NCBI GenBank assembly: GCA_013399305.1
Contig: VXAI01000178.1
Span: 683,953-747,952 of the forward strand
DNA length: 64,000 bases
Origin: Rostratula benghalensis
Taxonomy: Eukaryota; Chordata; Aves; Charadriiformes; Rostratulidae
Direction: 5' to 3'
Shown here: in pieces, positions 1 to 12,700 of the stretch
How the letters are laid out: each line of letters starts with the position of its first letter
How positions within the stretch are numbered: the stretch's first letter is position 1
Notes under the pieces: model-generated
What the model saw: only the letters and a program-made list of their open reading frames with translations
What the model was told of the DNA's origin: nothing
Database searches by the model: none
Translations under genes and position numbers: made by a program

Positions 1-421
1 GCTCTGAGGAACTCCTCCTCAAAATTAGGTTTCATTTTCCTCTTTTAGTTATTCTTAGAGCTTGAATGAGGAGCATTGTGGTGCCATATCCAAGCAGAAT
101 GGAGGGGTACTCTAACTCTTAGAAGAAGCTCTCCTTCCACAAGGCATTTTTCTTCTTGAAGTCCTAGTGAACTCTTTCCTATTTATTGACAGAAATGTCG
201 GTTAATAAAAATATATAAAGCAATGCTTCACAGTTAATAGACCCAGGTGGAATGCAATGCTCATCCTGAGAGCTAATCTAGATATTGCTGACCATCCTTT
301 CTTGTGTTCATTGTAATATCTATCTTTCCTTTCACTAACCTGAGCTGCAACACTTTGGTAGAAGCCTGGGAGTATGGTGGGCATCAGAGATGAAGGAATG
401 AAAAACGTGTGTAGTTTATCC

Positions 422-467
422 TTTAAAAAAAAAAAAAAAACCAAACAAAAAAACCCAAACAAACACC
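422..467. repeat. A-rich low-complexity tract
   Basis: An uninterrupted A run is followed by short A blocks broken by C (caaac-type units). It resembles the larger A/C-rich tract at 56170-56275. It may be a decayed retroposon tail, but no recognisable element body precedes it. Confidence 0.8.
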
Positions 468-1812
468 TAAGATAATAATAATAAGAGCATTAAACTTTCC
501 AGTTTCCTTTGTATAGAAATCTACCAGGCACACAAAAAACCCCCAACAGTGTTAAAAGAACAGATGGCAACCAGAATACGCCCAGCAGTCCAGATGCAAC
601 AACTTCTATAACATTCTTATTTCATTTTATAAGGCCACAAATGCCTTCTATAAAATTAACCTTTATTTTTCCATGCTGAAGCCAAACAGTGTGTAAGTAG
701 CTTGAGAGGTATCAGGACACACGGGGAATATGGGGTTTCTTTCTCTTTATAAAGAAGTGCTGGTTTGTCCCATTGTGGATGTTTCGCTGGGTCCCAGACA
801 GAACCTGAGATGTTGTCCTGACGTGGCTCTGAGCTGATTCTCACTGGCAGAAGGTTGCTGAATATGACAGTTGTGACCTGTATTGTGGGAAGTATACAAG
901 CACTAGTGAAATCTCCAGATGAACATGTCCAAGTTAGTCCCGATTAGGTCACCCTGCCTGAAAGACAATGGAGAGAGAAAATTTGCTGCAGGTTTTCTGC
1001 AGGTATAAAGACTAGGTGAAAGACCATCATGATGGTTCTTGCCATGCTTCTGTTACTTTTATGTGAGCATGCAGGGGTGGGAAGCTTATTTACAGCTGAC
1101 ATGGAAAAATATGAGCTATTGAACACAAATGCTCATGATAAATTGAGATAGAAAGCCAAAGTTAAAATAAAGTATATGCTAAAAGGCTAGAAGAAGAAAT
1201 CCAGCTTGTATCGTGGAAGACACAAAAGTGACTATTCTGAATCTGACCCAACTCCTGTAGTCTGTTGTCTTGTCTTCATCAGTGAGATGCAGGGAATTGT
1301 TTAGGAAACAGCATAAAGAATGGGTCACACATGGATTGATAATTTCCCCAGGACACTCCTCCCTTACATACAAATTTTGTCCTTTTGCCACTTTGCTGGT
1401 AATTTCTATGTTTATCCACAAAATATTCCTTTCACTATGAAAATTTCATTTTAAGGATAGTGGGATTTTCTTAATTCTTGTGATAAATAAACAAACTGCA
1501 ATTATCTGCCATTTCAGAGCAAAAATCAAGATTTGCCTTCTCTATTCAGTTATTTGAGATGGTTTGTGGTAAATGCTGATACTTTTGTCTGCTTTATTTA
1601 AAGGAGGGTACTGAAGAGTATTCAGTTGTGGAATTATGTATGTTCTTGGTAACTGCAGATTTTTAACATGGAACACAGAGTTTTCAATACAAATGTGAGA
1701 TTTATGCGTGAGGTGGGATGAAGGTGATGAGGAACTGGAAGGTACAAAGTGAGACACCAGAAGTGTCTCAGCCTTGCTGTTCCATCACATGGTGAGAATC
1801 CTAAGTAGACTG

Positions 1813-1835
1813 AAAAAAAAAAAAAAAAAAAAAAA
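1813..1835. repeat. A23 homopolymer
   Basis: A run of 23 A is followed by more A-rich sequence to about 1853. No polyadenylation signal or recognisable cDNA body lies just upstream, so a processed pseudogene tail is not supported. A decayed simple repeat is the simplest reading. Confidence 0.85.
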
Positions 1836-2304
1836 GATTAAGAAAAAAAATCAGGAAAGCACTATGCATGTATTGCAAATAATTGAAAATTCAAATCAAG
1901 AGAGCCTTAATTCTGAGCCTTGGATGCTCAGCTCACAGCTTGGATGGAGCAAGAACCCTGTCGTGACCTGCCATTTGTTTTTCCTGTGCTATCTGGGCAG
2001 CTGACACGTAGCACAAGCTGTAGAGATCTCCAGCTTTCACTGCTCTTGGCCTTTCCAGTGTGTTATCACCGAGCGTATGTGAGCTCAGTAGCTGCTTTCC
2101 CAAAATGCGTGGCAACGTGCCATGCACCTGAGAGGAGAACGGCCCTGAACACACAATGTGAGTCTCAGTTACTAGAAGGCAGTGAAAAATATCTCTAGAA
2201 ATCCCAAGAAGTGTTTTATCAGAGAAATGAGAGGCCGGCAATAGGGGAGCCAGGTTGGGATTAGGAGAGAGAAAATTGTGGAGAGAAAGAATATTAGGGA
2301 AAGT

Positions 2305-2340
2305 AAAAAATAAAAAAATTAAAAAAAAGAAGAAAAAAAA
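2305..2340. repeat. A-rich purine tract
   Basis: A-rich sequence interrupted by single T or G bases. In the reverse strand it gives the phenylalanine/leucine-rich part of a spurious 151-codon frame (1933-2388). Confidence 0.8.
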
Positions 2341-3060
2341 CTCCAAAAGATAAAGGGAAGGAGGACTGAAGTAATAAACATTCATCATCTTTCAGTTTGC
2401 ACTTAATACCCAATGCGTTATGGTAAAGGATATATTAGGAAACTTGGAGCTGAGAGGAGAGAACAAGCAGTATTTTAACCTGCCCTTTCCCTTCATGGAT
2501 CACAAATGAAGTGCATGGAAAGACTGACTGATACAATATATTTATAGCTTGTACTGATTTATTTTTTAAATTGCTGTAGTATTTATTAGCCCTGTTTATC
2601 AGAGCTCAGGATAACTTTACTGCCAAGACAAACTTTCCAGTCCCTTTCTGAGTCCTGATAGGCTCCTCATCCCGATGTTCCTCTTTGACCATGAGTTTCC
2701 GAAGGCAGTGGTGGAAGGCGAGTAAAGGCTTATTCTCGTACTGCTTTTGGTGGAGACCACACTCAGATTCCAAAACTGCAGAGCAGCCTGCCAGAGGCTC
2801 CACTGTTACCCCTGACAGGCTTTCTTTCTCTTTGTGGGATTACTGAAAGGGTTATTGATGACCAGGTCTTGGGGCTTTGCTGGTTTAATGCACAATGTGT
2901 GTTCAGGAAAGTGGGGGCTTTGAGACCTGGGCGCTTAGACATGTAGTGCTTCCAGGCATATGAGATGCCTCCAGGGAGTACTTTGGCACCCTACCTCTAT
3001 TTAGGTATCTCAAATCCTATTAATGTATAATTTCTTTCTCCATTTTCCTTTCTCTTGATG

Positions 3061-3152
3061 TGGGGGTTTTTTGTTGTTGTTTTTGTGTTTTGGTTTGGGT
3101 TGTTTGGTTTTTTTAATGTTGTTACTTATGTTTGTTTTTTTTTAAATCCATC
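3061..3152. repeat. T/G-rich low-complexity tract
   Basis: T runs are spaced by single or double G (gttttt, gtttg, ggttt units) over about 90 bases. This is low-complexity sequence with no coding or structural signal beyond composition. The T19 run at 3664-3682 is a similar tract nearby. Confidence 0.8.
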
Positions 3153-6100
3153 AGTAGAATTGAAACAAAACAATTCCTTGTCTCAAGAACTTATAGGCAC
3201 ATGTTGGGTCTTATATCAGAGTCTTCAGTTTTGATCCAAGGTAATAAATCAAATGGTCAATTCTTAAGAATAAATGAACCAGACATGTTGACCTGAAGTC
3301 AAGGTCTTTTCCATCAGTGAGTTTTGCCTTTAATCTGTGAGGAAATGTGTCATGGGAAAGAAAAGACATGGAAAGAAAATACAGTGAGGATGGATAAGAA
3401 TAGACTGCAAGAAACAACGGCAAGGATAACGGATGAGTCTGTGTTAGTAGGACACTTGGAGTTGTCCATGCCTAATCTGTTCTTCCTGTTAGGGAGTGGG
3501 AAGATTGAATAGTGGTGCAACCAGAACCTACAGGGGAGATGTTTTCTGTATGCTCTCGCTTCTAAAGATAACGGGTCAGACCTTCCGTGGGTGAACATGA
3601 GCTGAAGTGAAATAATGTTGGAGCAACTGATTCAGTGCCAGGGATGTCTCTTTCTGTGTTTGGTTTTTTTTTTTTTTTTTTTCCTCTCAGACATAGTAGA
3701 CTTTTTCATGTCTTGTTTTCAATCGGGGAGTCACTCGCACTCAAAAGACGTGTCTTGCCAGGAGGTCTCAGGTGTACTGCAGTTAAAGGAGACCATAAAA
3801 GTGGTAGTGAGGGTTGTGAAGACAGCTCCAAGCCTTAAATTTATCTCTCCCAGGCTGCCACAGTGCATCTGTTTTCTATTTGGGCTTGCGTGCATGTGTT
3901 TTCATAAGTTGACATTTTAGAAAAATTGGAACATTTTGTCATTTCCCTCCTTGCAGATGTACAGGCAAGAGAGGTCTGTTCAGCTGGGAACTTCTGCTCA
4001 GCTGGAAGAGAAGAATTTTCTCCATATTAAAGGGTCAGATTAAGGCAACCTGTACCCGTGCTTCCAGTCCTTGCTCTCAGAAACAGGGGGCATGCTCAAA
4101 TCTTGACTGTTATTTAACAGAAAGAGGGGAAAAACCCTACTTTTTTGCCCTTCACAGATTCAGTGAATGGCTTGAAAGGCAAATCTGTTGACTGCCAGAG
4201 TTTGCAGAGAGCCTTAACGGAGGACAGCAACTAGGACTTTGAGTACTCCCTCTCCCCTGTGAAACTTCATCCCTTAGGCAGAATATCCCAAGATGCCTTA
4301 GTCTGATTTGCCTTCTTGTAATATCGAGAACAATTACACAAGTGTCTGCAGGTGGCCAAGATGTGGTGGGAGGAATGTCAGCAGCTGAAATACAGTCTGC
4401 AAGCACTTGAGGTGAAGGACAAGCATTATTAACTGATAATCAGAATTGCCTGTAGTCTTCACGCACCCAAAGGGTTGCCCAGTTGGCCCACTGGGTTCTC
4501 GTTTTCTTTCCTGTCTTGACTTTCTAGCACACCCAGACATGATTTTTCACAGGGGAAATAACAGTACCGAAGACAAAAAGGAAGGTCTGAGTGAAAAATT
4601 AACACCTTTAGTGGTAACTTTAGGGGCAGTGAAAAAGAAATGGAAGTTAACTTCCAGTAAACATTCATGAGTTACTGCCTCTCTTCTCTGTCCTTAATTT
4701 GAAGATTTTTTTAAACAATATTTTCCCTGAAGCAGGCAGTTACTGATTCCTTGTCTCCTGTCTTCTCTGGACCTTCAGACTGTTAACACCTAACAGCACA
4801 AATAAGCAGTTGCCTGCACTCAGCAGATTGACATTTTCATCACAGCCAAGACCTTCAGGCTGAGATGAATACAGTAAAGAAAATTTTAATAATAGGATAA
4901 GCTTGAATTTTCACTAGGTCAGCATTCAGTTCATGAGGCGACATTGTGATGTAGGTTTCCAAAGTACCCTTACACTCATAAGAGCAACTCTTCTGAGATC
5001 TATGTAGGTCTTTTTACTCCCAGATTAAAAAAAAAATAAAAATTGAACTCTATGTAACCTATGGGCAAGAAGGATTTTCATATGAGACAGGTCATAAAAA
5101 ATACAGGATTTGTTTATGCTTTGGTCTTATGCTGCACTAGTGAGTTAGGTTAACCACCTTTTCTGCAGCTGCTGTTCCCTGTGTCACACCTTCTGAACCC
5201 CAGCAATGACCACCTTGCAGTATTCCTGTACCTTCAGAGTTGGGTCACGAGGCACTCTCTTTCACCTAATTATGTTTTTTAATTCTATTTTTTAAATTTA
5301 TTTATTTCCAGGCTTGAAAAGATCACATATTTCAGTGATGGCCTCTCCTTGCCAACGGGTTCACGATCTGCAACGATTACTGTGACGTCTCCTTCAGACC
5401 AGCCATTTCAATCTGGAATAAATTAGGAGCTAAGCAAAATTTCATCTGACCTGGATGCTCTCCTGTGTAAGGGAAATGCTCTTAAAGAAGCAATTAGGAA
5501 TAACAGTTTGTCTATTAAATTTCCCAGACATGTTGCTCTGAGGGCTGAGGAGATGGTAACCTCCACCCCTCAAAAAGCAAAGTCTTTCAGCTTGAGGAAA
5601 GCATCTTTCCTAATCAGGCAAGACTGAAGCAGAATGAATTGCTCACTGACACATATCAATAGCTTCTGCCAAATTATACATGATTTAAGGCAAATAACGC
5701 ACAATGTGATGATAGCTGAAGGCAAGCATATCCCAAAAGATATATTGCTTACCACCTGCCTGGAAGAGAAGTACAAATATTATTGCATACAATTTGGGGC
5801 AGCTCTGCACTTCTAACATTCTGACATATGAGTTTTGGTGGAGTTGTTCTGATATTTTCCATAGGATGCTGTCCTCATTTTGTCACACTGCTAAAAACCA
5901 ACCTTAAATCCTAATTTCAGAGATAATCTGTATGGGAAATACAGAATAAATAATAAGCTAATAGCATCAGCAAGAAGAATAGTACTAATAACTTAATAAA
6001 TAATTTTGGGGTTGGGAGGCTTATTTACATCTGACATAGATAAATAATTATATTATTTTATAACAAAACATCCTAAAAAAATATTAATTTCTCCTTTCTT

Positions 6101-6449
6101 TGAATGACATGAAAATTTGAATTGAAGCTACAGTAAATATTTAAAATTTAAGCTTACTACCTAGCAAAATCTAGTAAAAGTTATGTACTTTATATAGAAT
6201 ATGTTTTCAGGGGGATAATTTACATCAGTAAGTATCTGTCAAACAAAATAGATGCTGGTTTTTCTTATACATGAACATTAATGGATTTGAGGAAAAAATA
6301 TGGGTTTTTCTAATTATAAGAGCAACAGTTCATCATCTAAAATATTTCAGATCTGTCCTCCCCAGAACCTGCAGTACTCCCAGCAAAAATAAATGGTTGA
6401 AATGGTATCAATGGCCTCACTTCAGAAAGGCTGTAGAGATCATATATTA

Positions 6450-6481
6450 ACAGCCAGATGCTGGAACAGCCAGGTGCTGGA
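6450..6481. repeat. 16-bp tandem doublet
   Basis: Two adjacent 16-base copies (acagccagatgctgga and acagccaggtgctgga) differ at one position. It is a small local duplication in otherwise unique sequence, with no gene context. Confidence 0.8.
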
Positions 6482-7117
6482 TTCAGACTTTCCTTACATT
6501 GCACTGGATTGCCTTTATCAGAGCCAGATGTAAAGTGACAAGTCTTTTACTCTGTTAGGAATTTCATAAAGTTGCAGCAGAAAAGATTTCAATGGATACA
6601 AATGCATTTGACCCTAAAAACATAAAACGTCAGGATCCCCAGGAGCTTTTTTTATTCTTGTTCTTTCTTGAAATTCCTGCTTTCATCTGTCCAATGATCT
6701 GTACAATGAAAAGGAAGAAAATTTCAAAATTAAACAGTATCTATGAAATAGTGGAAACCTTCACCTATATGACACATCATGGGAACATTTCAAACAGTTC
6801 TAAAAATATCCATTAGGTTTGGAGAGGGTTAGAAATGTCCCGAGGAGATGGCAGCCAGTCCTTCTGATAGAGAGGTCATCTAGTGAAATTAAATCAATGA
6901 TGACAGATGTGTGCTGAAAATATTCTAAAAAACCTCCAAACTGTTGTTTCAGATCTTCTTGAGCAAATGATAATTTGGCAGTGGATCTGGAATTAGTGAA
7001 ATATTTTGGCTTGCCTGGGATGAATATTTTTCACCCACCCCAACCAAATTAGACACAACAAGGAAGAGGAGGGAGGAGTGGAAAAATCATTTTAGAGCAA
7101 TGTTCTGCTGTGAGAAA

Positions 7118-7165
7118 TCAGTGTGTAGAGACTAAATGACTTGCTTAAGGTCAGATAGGAAAGGT
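7118..7165 (+). repeat. Possible MIR SINE core scrap
   Basis: The stretch 'aatgacttgcttaaggtca' closely follows the well-known MIR core phrase for 'gtgacttgcccaaggtca'. Flanking sequence matches poorly. It could be a short decayed MIR copy or chance. Confidence 0.35.
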
Positions 7166-7175
7166 ATGGCCAAAA

Positions 7176-7269
7176 CCTTTGGGAGGTCTAGATCAAAGTT
7201 TGTACTGATGTCTTACACTTTGTTTGAGGCCCTTGGGAGGTCTAGATCAAAGCTTGTACTGATGTTTTA
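7176..7269. repeat. 54-bp tandem duplication
   Basis: The segment starting near 7176 recurs 54 bases later, at 7230. The second copy covers the first 40 bases of the unit and differs at about three of them. The shared core contains 'gggaggtctagatcaaag' and 'ttgtactgatgt'. Because 54 is 18 codons, the copies stay in phase in one short open frame, but nothing else suggests coding. It looks like a recent local duplication. Confidence 0.85.
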
Positions 7270-8382
7270 TCATTCCTTTCTTGTTGTGGTTTTACGTGGA
7301 CTGAAGATATTGCGTAAAGGAAAGAAATCTTCCCTATCATGAAAAAAAAAAAAAAAGGCTTATTTTTAATTTTTGCTTCCTCCTTAGCTTGGAGCTAAAG
7401 CTTTGCTGTGTATTGAATGGAGTTGTGGGAATCGGGACACATTTTTTTTGGTTTTGAGCAGGAGATTTTACCCCGCTGCTGATGTCAGCAGGACAGGACA
7501 CCTCTTTGTTCTTTCTATTTTTGCTGAGTGGTCAGGAAAAGAGCAGAAGTGTGTAGGTGTCTATTTTGAGCAGCCACCTAAAATCTCTTCTTGTCCCCTG
7601 TGTTCACACTTCTTCTCACTACCAACTTCCTTTCTTAGGCAGAGGAGAAGCAATCTCAGCGTTGTCTGGAAGGTAGTCTTGCAGATGGACCTTTCTGTAA
7701 ATGTTTATATACATAGAAAGAGAGATCTATGTTCTCACATTAAGAAATCAAATTTGTCCTAAAGTTTCAGGTCATTCATCTTTACCCAATAGTTCTCAGG
7801 TATCATTGTGAAAAACCTGGACCTTGATGGCTGCCAGAAAAAGGCACGAGCACTAGAAATTACAAGAGATACAGATCTTTCTTATTGTAAGAAAGGACGG
7901 GATTTTTGCCCAGACAATGATTTCAAAGTAGTGAGGAAAAGTGTTCTTCACACTCTCTCCCAATAAGCACCCACAATGATGTCCTTGAGATCACCTCACT
8001 TGGGTGGATGAGCTGTAGCAACTTGTCTCTCTGGGTTGGGAAGATGCTGATTCCATAAATCCACCACCAAATATTTTGATTCCTCCTTAATTCCTTCAAC
8101 ATTCAAGGTTTCCTTGAAGTAAGGCCAGCTGCTGGCAGAACTTCCTTCTGATGGACCTTATTTTCCCCAGATTTCAGAGTTTTGCCAAGACGAGAAGAAA
8201 GAGGGGGAGAAAAGAGGAAAAAAACCACAAACCCTACTTATTTCTCATATAATAGATACAGTGAACTTCAAAAACTCTTTAGATGTCTATTTGCAACTGG
8301 GAACAGAAAACAAATTGGTTTCCTATGGAATATTCATTCAAGATGTACTAAGCAGGGTAAAAATTATTCATTAAGCATCAGG

Positions 8383-8401
8383 AAAAAAAAAAAAAAAAAA
8401 A
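8383..8401. repeat. A19 homopolymer
   Basis: A run of 19 A in unique sequence. No upstream AATAAA and no recognisable retroposed body. Confidence 0.8.
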
Positions 8402-8811
8402 GAAAAGACAGCTTACATGCTTACATGGGAACAGGTCTGATTTAATTTCTAACACCCCAGAGAAGACACCAGTGGTAAATGTGGGGATTCAGTTCTGTTT
8501 CAATTGCAAATGCCAACATAACCTGTGTTGCCATGGTGTTTCGAAAACAAGTGTGAGCAGGGTCTGTCCCACCACCAGACCCTGTGTAGACTGACTGCAT
8601 AGACTCTTCAACTGTGTTGAAGGTTTTGTTAATTGTCCTCTGGCTTTTTAGCAGAGATCCTGTGGCTAGACCCGAGTTCATGGCCAACTGCTTTGGAACA
8701 TGGGCAGAGGAATTGAGTGTTTTGACTGGACAGGCATCCCCTTGGGGATTCTGAATGGCTCCAAGCACAGTGTTGGTGAGCCATAAAAGTATGTAAAACA
8801 CTGAGGGGAAA

Positions 8812-8855
8812 AACAAAACAAAACAAAAAAATCCATAACCACCCCCCAAAAAACC
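8812..8855. repeat. A/C-rich low-complexity tract
   Basis: Short caaaa and cccc blocks in series, similar in style to the tracts at 422 and 56170. It lies in the middle of a 148-codon minus-strand open frame (8442-8888) and supplies part of its hydrophobic, low-complexity N-terminal sequence, which argues against that frame being real. Confidence 0.7.
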
Positions 8856-9473
8856 CAATAACAGCAAAATACGACTCTTATGTTCCATTACTGACCTTGC
8901 TAGTGATTCATAGTCTGACCTTGGCCAACTCAGCTAAACTTGTTATGCTGGCATAATTAAATGAGAATGAGTCCTTTCACAAGCATCTTGTCCCAGGAAG
9001 AAGAATTAGTTGTCAGGGTCCTTGTGGAAGTTCCATGTCAGGAGCAATGTCCAATTCTCATTTTGAAACTGCAGTAGCTCTGAAATCACATTGGGACTGC
9101 AGATGATTTACTGAATGGTCCAGCTCATACTTGGTAGAGCCAAATTATGGCAGGAATGGCAGGAGAGAATAGTTCCTGCGGTGATCGAGGGTTTGGAGAG
9201 CTTCTCTTACCAAAGAAAACACAGGAATGCCAAAAATGGCGAATCAAGCCCCTCAAATACCAAAAGAACCTTGGCAGAGAGTAATGCATTAAATAAGGAT
9301 TGCCTCTCCTCAGAGGAGAGTAGGAAAGTAGGGAAGAGAGCTGAATTGTGCCAGGGAATAGCTTGACCCAAAGTCTCAAATCTCAGCATTGACTTTGGAT
9401 AATGGCAGAGAGGAAACTAAACTTACCCCAGTCCTCTAGCTGAGAAGGATAAAGTCTGCAGCTCAAAGAGTTG

Positions 9474-9724
9474 AATGGTTTTAAAATGAATGGGAGGAGA
9501 TTTAGATTAGATATTAGGAAAAAATCCTTCACTGTTAGGGTGGTGAGATCCCAGGACAGGTTGCCCAGAGAAGTTGTGCATGCTCCCTCCTTGGAGGTGT
9601 TCAAGGCCAGGCTGCATGTGGTTTTGAGCAATCTGGTCTAGTGGGAGGTGACCCTACCCTTTGCAGGGGGTTCGAACTCGATCTTTAAGGTCCCTTCCAA
9701 CCCAAAGAATCCCATGATTCTATG
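9474..9724 (+). mobile_element. CR1 LINE fragment with intact 3' end
   Basis: This is the last ~250 bases of a CR1 non-LTR retrotransposon. It runs from the 'gggaggagatttagattaga' block through 'ggttgcccagagaag', 'gtgttcaaggccaggct' and 'aaggtcccttccaaccca', and ends in the family's terminal repeat 'gattctatg'. CR1 copies are normally 5' truncated with an intact 3' end, as here. No coding capacity remains. The block structure matches the copies at 43550, 61985 and 63488, suggesting one avian subfamily. Confidence 0.92.
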
Positions 9725-12700
9725 TGGACTGCATTATGAAAACCTTGTTGTAGTAATGTTGTGATGCAGATCCGGCAAGCTGAGATGAACACATTGAACA
9801 TTCCTTGACCCAGTCCCTCCTCCCCTCCCTTATATCTGCCCATGGTCTCTGGTTTGTTTAGTCTAGACTATACAATCTCATAGTGTTTTCCTAATTTCCG
9901 ATCTCTTGATAAAATCAAACTAGATAAGATTACATGACAGATAAGACAGAAATTTCCACCAGAGCCCAAAGATGTGATCTTATAAAATAATCACTTTAAT
10001 TCCTATCTCTGTTAATTGGAGTAGCATGTTATATAAAATAAGGCAAGTTCCATTAGTTTCTCTCTTATCTTCTAATTTCCCACCTGTCTGCTGTCAAGGA
10101 TTTTCAGTGAATAAGGTGGTTAAGGGCAAAACTAGCATATTAAAGGGATCATCCTCTTCTGCAAAACCCTTTTTCCCTTCCTTCCTCCATATCTATATCT
10201 GGGACAGAAGGGGCTTGAAACTCTTTAAGATGTGCAGCTTCCAAAGGATGACATTGCCTCCTTGATTTCACCTGCTAGCAACCCACAATGAAAAACCAAG
10301 ATTTTCTGGAATGAAACTTTTGCTCTGGGCTGAAATGAAGATGTCTTTAGGGTAGAGTATGGCAGAAAGTGTAAACTATGAAGTACATTGCAGGGATGAT
10401 ATCAACAGGTCATCTGCTTCTGCTCGTCCTCCAGTGAGAAAAAAACCCCATGACACGCAATCTAGACAGGAAAATATATTAACTTCCCCATGAATGAAAT
10501 AGGGCCATATTCAATCTCAGGGGAAAAGGGGTTAGTTTATATTATGGCCAAAGGTGATAAACAAGCTCCTCTTTACTCCCCTAGCTGTGAATCAGTTTTA
10601 ACTGTGTGGAAGTAAACACCTGCTTGAAGGGCAGAGGTTAGGAACCAGCTGTCCTGGCTGCTGCTCAAGCTGGGAGCAAAGCAGGCTGCAAAGACTCAAG
10701 CGTTTGCTCCCAGAAGGTTGTGAGAGATCAGAGGAACCCAGAGAGGAGAGGAGTGCTTGGAGACACTTTAGACACTTAAATTAAAGAACTGTCAAGGCTC
10801 AGCATCTTCAGTGTTAAGTAAAAGGAGTAAGAAGGATTTGGTGTTGCAAAAAGCAAAGGCTCCTTGAGGGAGTTTTGTTTCTGCCTAACGCTTATAGTTA
10901 ATGGCAGGTGTAGCCAGGGGCTTAGGGAGAAGCAACCTCCTCTCTTGGACCCTAAAAGAAGTCTGCCCATTGGATCAGATTATAATGCAATACTGCATGC
11001 CCATCTCCAGAAAATTAGGGCCCTGATGACCATGTCTATGCTGATAAAAGAGTTAGAAAACAAGCGCAAAGCCCCACCTGGTGCTGTTTTGGTTCATAGC
11101 CCTCTCTTAGGAAAAGTCCAGACACAGCTCAGCTCAAGACATAAAGACCTGGAGACCATAACCAAAATGATCAAGATTATATCTTCCAGTCTTCCAGCCT
11201 AGAAAGCTTTGCATCCTCAGAAACCCTCTTCATCCTCTTGTCACACCCCACAGGAAGGGAAACGTGTTTGTTGATTTATTTTCCTGTGATGACGCTGCAG
11301 ATGGACTTTAGCAAAGCCTTCATAATATATCAGATGCTTTGAACAAATAAAACAGAGCAAAAAGGATGATTAAGTTCACAAGCAAAGCGTGAACCAAAGG
11401 TGATCCCTAACCGTGTGCTATGTAATGTAGACGTGGCCACTCTGTGCCTCCTGGTGTCATGGCCAAACTTTGCCCCTTGTTCCTATTTAATTAACAAAAT
11501 AGGCACAGCCAGTGACGCAGTTAAAAATAGAGCCATGGAAAACCATTAATCACCCTGAGACATTCAGGGGGTGGAAGAGTAGGTGTGTAGGTAGGCCCAC
11601 AGGCAGGTAAGTAAACACAGAGTATTATCACTGGAGTATCATTTCTCAGATTGATAACATCCGTGCTCCTACCTACTCTAAATATAGGAAGGTAAAGAGT
11701 TGCCAAGGTTGCTTGGCTACCTGGAGGTGGGAACAGGATGGATAGAGCTCTAATTAAATTCTCATTCCCTGTTTGTTCTGTATAAAATAGAAACTTATCA
11801 ATAATGTCCTGCTGGTCCACAGATTCCTTTCCTTCTCCACAGAAAAAGTAAAATAAAAAAATAAAAAAATTACAATCTCTTCCCACTTTGGGATTGGAAG
11901 GCAGGCAATGCAGTGAGAACCTCTGCAAAGTCCTGAAAATATCCAGCTCATTTAATCTAGTAGAAGTCAGAGCACTGAAAAGCAAAATACCTCACCTGAA
12001 TAAACAGTCATCATAAACATCACCACATAATTTAAAAATTGGAATAACCTGCAAATGATTTTACATTTGTTACTGAATATCTGCCATGTGTATGGATAAC
12101 TTGGAGAGAAGAAAGGAAGGAGAGAATCTCAACAAGCAGGGCCACCTTTGAGTAGCTAATAAAGATAAGAAGAGAACTGACAAAGCTTTGACCTCTGGAC
12201 AAAAGCTTCCCTTGGTGTTAACTTCTGATGCACTGGGTGCACAGCTGTGCCCTCCTAGAGACATGACTGAGCAATCTTGCCTGGTGCCAAATCGGGGTTT
12301 GTTTTCATGCCTCTGCAGACTCACAGGTCAAGTTGGCTTTGACTCCCTTTCCCTGCTCATCTCCTGGGCACTGTCAAGGAACTTGAGTCCTTTTCCTTTC
12401 TGACCCGTGGAATTTGCTCTCAGACACTCCTCTCTGTGCAGCCAGGTACAACTCTGATAAGGGCCTTCCAGCTCCCTTCTAGGAACAGAGCATCATCTGG
12501 CTAAGGCTGGCCACGTGTGTGGCTATAACTGTTGCTTATATCTGTACCATGATTCCCACCATTGAAGAGGTCAGATCTGGAACTGGAAAAGAGTCAGCAG
12601 AAGAATATCTTTCATTATCCATCAGGACACGAGTACATGACTCTTCCAACAGTAAAAGACTATGCACTTTTATCTGGTTATTGAAAAGATAAGAAAAGCT

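Larger units (their letters stand above)
1..9473. other. Non-genic stretch, mostly unique sequence
   Basis: No gene is recognised here. All frames are broken by stops and the short open frames have neither protein-like motifs nor convincing splice sites. The stretch is AT-rich and carries A- or T-rich low-complexity tracts, one MIR-like scrap near 7118, a 16-bp tandem doublet near 6450, a 54-bp tandem duplication near 7176 and a 38-bp segment present twice. The larger of these are listed separately. Whether it is intron or intergenic DNA cannot be told from this window. Confidence 0.6.

Noticed and set aside
1933..2388. A 151-codon minus-strand open frame with a hydrophobic N-terminus resembling a signal peptide
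   Set aside because: The hydrophobic part is only the translation of an A-rich low-complexity tract read in reverse.
8442..8888. A 148-codon minus-strand open frame resembling a membrane protein at its start
   Set aside because: The membrane-like part comes from A/C-rich simple sequence at 8812-8855; the rest has no recognisable domain.
8880..8990. Weak MIR-like phrase near 'ctgaccttggccaactcag'
   Set aside because: Only one short phrase matches and the following blocks are missing.
11600..11612. Perfect splice-donor-like 'caggtaagt'
   Set aside because: No convincing acceptor or open exon lies directly upstream.
11521..11985. A 154-codon minus-strand open frame
   Set aside because: No motif or repeated domain, competing frames and low-complexity parts; its length is within chance expectation.
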